7,156 bases of DNA from contig JAJRTD010000256.1 of assembly GCA_024278435.1 (NCBI GenBank), positions 1-7,156 on the forward strand. The letters are read 5' to 3'. The position numbers and the translations under genes were made by a program. The stretch is from Gammaproteobacteria bacterium. Its GTDB lineage: Bacteria > Pseudomonadota > Gammaproteobacteria > SZUA-229. Numbering within the stretch: the first letter of the stretch is position 1; every line of letters begins with the position of its first letter. Below, piece by piece: positions 4,872 to 7,156 of the stretch. The notes below the pieces were generated by a model that was not told where the DNA came from, ran no database searches, and saw only the letters and a list, made by a program, of their open reading frames with translations.

Positions 4872-7156
4872 ATGGCCGACTACAAAGCAACCCTCAACCT
4901 ACCTCATACCGATTTCCCCATGCGCGGCAATCTTGCCAACCGTGAACCGGAAATGCTTAAACAATGGCAGCAAAACGGCCTGTATCAGAAAATCCGTGAA
5001 GTATCTGATGGTCGCCCGACATTCGTCCTGCACGATGGTCCGCCGTATGCCAATGGCGACATTCATATCGGTCACGCCGTTAATAAAATCCTGAAAGACA
5101 TTATCGTTAAAAGCCACACCATCGACGGTTACGATGCACGCTATGTCCCGGGCTGGGACTGCCACGGCCTGCCGATCGAACTGATGGTGGAAAAAAAGAT
5201 CGGCAAAGCCGGGGTCAAGGTTGACGCAAAAACCTTCCGTGAAAAATGCCGTGAATACGCTGCCCGACAGGTTGATGGTCAGCGCAAGGACTTTATCCGC
5301 CTGGGTGTACTGGGCGACTGGGACAAGCCCTATCTCACCATGGACTTTGCCTTCGAAGCCAACATCGTACGCAGCCTGGGCAAAATCATCGAAAAAGGCC
5401 ACCTGCACCAGGGCAGCAAACCGGTACACTGGTGCCTGGATTGCGGCTCGGCACTGGCCGAAGCCGAGGTCGAGTACCAGGACAAGGAATCCCCGGCCAT
5501 CGATGTCATGTTCACTGCGGTGAACAATGCCGACTTCGAAAGCGCCTGCCAGTTCAGTGACCCGGAAAACAAAGGGGAAGGTGATATTGCCGCCGTTATC
5601 TGGACCACCACACCGTGGACCCTGCCGGCCAACCAGGCGGTTGCCCTGCACCCCGACTTCACCTATGAACTGATCCAGGTTGAAACCGGAAACGGGCCGA
5701 AACGCCTGCTGCTGGAAAGCTCGCTGGCCGACAGCGCGCTCCAGCGCTACGGCTTTGAAGGTGGCAAACGCCTGGCCAGCTGTAGCGGTCAGGCACTGGA
5801 AAATCTGTTATTGAAGCACCCGTTTTACGACAAGCAAGTACCGGTTATTCTGGGCGACCATGTCACCACCGAAACCGGTACCGGCGCAGTACACACCGCC
5901 CCCGGTCACGGCCAGGATGACTTTGTAGTTGGCAACCGTTACAACCTTGAAGTATATAACCCGGTGGCAGGCAACGGCGTGTTCCTGCCCGACACCGAAC
6001 TATTTGCCGGCGTCCATGTTAACAAGGCCAACCCGCAGATTATTGAAGTACTGGAAGATAACCACGTGTTACTGAAACACGAAAAACTCAAACACAGCTA
6101 CCCCTGCTGCTGGCGGCATAAAACCCCGATCATTTTCCGCGCCACCCCGCAATGGTTTATCAGCATGGATCAGGCCGGCCTGCGCGAACTGGCCAACAAA
6201 GCTATCGCCGAAACCACCTGGCTGCCCGACTGGGGCCGGGCGCGTATCGAAAGCATGGTTAACAACCGGCCGGACTGGTGCATTTCCCGGCAGCGCACCT
6301 GGGGCGTGCCGATTACTTTATTTGTACACAAGGAAAGCGGCGAGCTGCACCCCCGTACACAGCAACTGATCGAACAGGTGGCACAGAATATCGAACAGCA
6401 GGGCATCGAGGCCTGGTTCGCCATGAGCGCCGAAGACCTGCTGGGTGATGAAGCCGCGCTTTACGACAAAACAAGCGATACCCTGGATGTCTGGTTTGAC
6501 TCCGGCGTCACCCATGCCTGTGTATTAAACCACCGCAGCAAGCTGCCGTTCCCCGCTGATTTATATCTTGAGGGCTCCGACCAGCATCGCGGCTGGTTCC
6601 AGTCATCACTGCTGACCTCCACCGCGATTAACGGCGTTGCCCCCTACCGCAAAGTACTGACCCACGGCTTTACCGTCGATGCCCATGGCAAAAAAATGTC
6701 GAAATCACTGGGCAATGTGGTGGCGCCGCAGAAAATAGTCGGCACCCTGGGTGCTGACATCCTGCGCCTGTGGGTTGCCAGCAGTGACTACAGTAATGAA
6801 ATGACCGTGTCCGATGAAATCCTCAAGCGCAGCGCCGACTCCTATCGACGCATCCGCAACACGGCCCGTTTCCTGCTGGCCAACCTCAACGGTTTTGACC
6901 CGGCAACTAACAAACTTGAGCACCAGGAGCTGCTGTCACTGGATCGCTGGGCCGTTGCCAAGACCCTGGAATTACAGAATGAAATCATTGACGCCTACCA
7001 CGACTTTAATTTCCACCTGATCTACCAGAAGCTGCAGCATTTCTGCACCGTCGACCTCGGTGGTTTCTACCTGGATATTATCAAGGATCGTCAATACACC
7101 ACGCAGAGCGACAGCGTGGCACGACGCTCTGCACAAACCGCGCTGTATCATATTGC
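4872..7156 (+). CDS. ileS: Isoleucyl-tRNA synthetase, N-terminal four fifths (3' end outside window)
   Basis: IleRS is the cytoplasmic class I synthetase that charges tRNA-Ile and hydrolyses mischarged Val-tRNA-Ile. The frame is open from ATG 4872 to the window end, giving 761 full codons of about 940 expected. Catalytic-fold motifs are GDIHIGH (HIGH at 65-68), [19 protein letters not shown] (469-478), DVWFDSG (539-545), [12 protein letters not shown] (565-576) and KMSKS (608-612). The inserted CP1 editing domain shows [11 protein letters not shown] (244-254) and [17 protein letters not shown] (335-351), including the His and Asp of the editing pocket. The window stops in the anticodon-binding domain; the C-terminal zinc-binding region is not visible. 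The start aligns with E. coli IleS (ADYK versus SDYK). The sequence before the ATG has no Shine-Dalgarno match and consists of the CATTTTT array plus GATATAT. Likely in an operon with ribF; lspA often follows in this family of loci. Confidence 0.98.
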   Translation, partial: MADYKATLNLPHTDFPMRGNLANREPEMLKQWQQNGLYQKIREVSDGRPTFVLHDGPPYANGDIHIGHAVNKILKDIIVKSHTIDGYDARYVPGWDCHGLPIELMVEKKIGKAGVKVDAKTFREKCREYAARQVDGQRKDFIRLGVLGDWDKPYLTMDFAFEANIVRSLGKIIEKGHLHQGSKPVHWCLDCGSALAEAEVEYQDKESPAIDVMFTAVNNADFESACQFSDPENKGEGDIAAVIWTTTPWTLPANQAVALHPDFTYELIQVETGNGPKRLLLESSLADSALQRYGFEGGKRLASCSGQALENLLLKHPFYDKQVPVILGDHVTTETGTGAVHTAPGHGQDDFVVGNRYNLEVYNPVAGNGVFLPDTELFAGVHVNKANPQIIEVLEDNHVLLKHEKLKHSYPCCWRHKTPIIFRATPQWFISMDQAGLRELANKAIAETTWLPDWGRARIESMVNNRPDWCISRQRTWGVPITLFVHKESGELHPRTQQLIEQVAQNIEQQGIEAWFAMSAEDLLGDEAALYDKTSDTLDVWFDSGVTHACVLNHRSKLPFPADLYLEGSDQHRGWFQSSLLTSTAINGVAPYRKVLTHGFTVDAHGKKMSKSLGNVVAPQKIVGTLGADILRLWVASSDYSNEMTVSDEILKRSADSYRRIRNTARFLLANLNGFDPATNKLEHQELLSLDRWAVAKTLELQNEIIDAYHDFNFHLIYQKLQHFCTVDLGGFYLDIIKDRQYTTQSDSVARRSAQTALYHI

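Noticed and set aside
4899..5651. 250-codon open frame antisense to ileS
   Set aside because: It mirrors well-supported ileS coding sequence. Long antisense frames are common opposite GC-rich codon use, and no promoter, ribosome binding site or recognisable domain supports it.

Overview
The window reads as chromosomal core-gene DNA from a gammaproteobacterium. The gene order obgE-proB-(rpsT on the opposite strand)-murJ-ribF-ileS matches, from memory, the Pseudomonas-type arrangement. It differs from E. coli, where murJ lies elsewhere and proB sits next to proA. The proteins all look gammaproteobacterial, coding DNA is moderately GC-rich with many C- or G-ending codons, and I cannot name a genus. 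No mobile element gene, CRISPR array, tRNA or defence gene is visible.

Layout. Positions 1-474 hold the 3' end of the ribosome-assembly GTPase gene obgE, followed after 6 bases by proB (481-1602, glutamate 5-kinase). A 166-base convergent spacer (1603-1768) carries two hairpins, one of them a good intrinsic terminator for rpsT. The ribosomal protein S20 gene rpsT (1769-2032, minus strand) starts at TTG. A 160-base divergent spacer holds a plausible promoter for each direction. murJ (2193-3752, lipid II flippase) probably starts at a rare CTG codon behind a strong ribosome binding site. After a 77-base gap comes ribF (3830-4780, riboflavin kinase/FAD synthetase), then a 91-base spacer, then ileS (4872 to the window end, isoleucyl-tRNA synthetase, about four fifths present). 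No gene-free stretch exceeds 300 bases.

The genes are growth functions: ribosome maturation (ObgE, S20), proline synthesis (ProB), cell-wall precursor export (MurJ), flavin cofactors (RibF) and aminoacylation (IleS). Nothing suggests a new multi-gene system. murJ, ribF and ileS are co-directional and could be co-transcribed.

The unusual structure is the ribF-ileS junction. A tandem array of the heptamer AAAAATG contains the ribF stop codon. An inverted array (CATTTTT units) ends 7 bases before the ileS start. The two arms can pair over 26 positions with one mismatch around a loop that contains a 12-base tandem duplication. The ileS start has no Shine-Dalgarno sequence. This makes the junction a candidate repetitive element and possibly a translation-coupling device. 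The other points worth checking are the CTG start of murJ, the TTG start of rpsT, and a C-poor, G/T-rich patch at the 3' end of proB.
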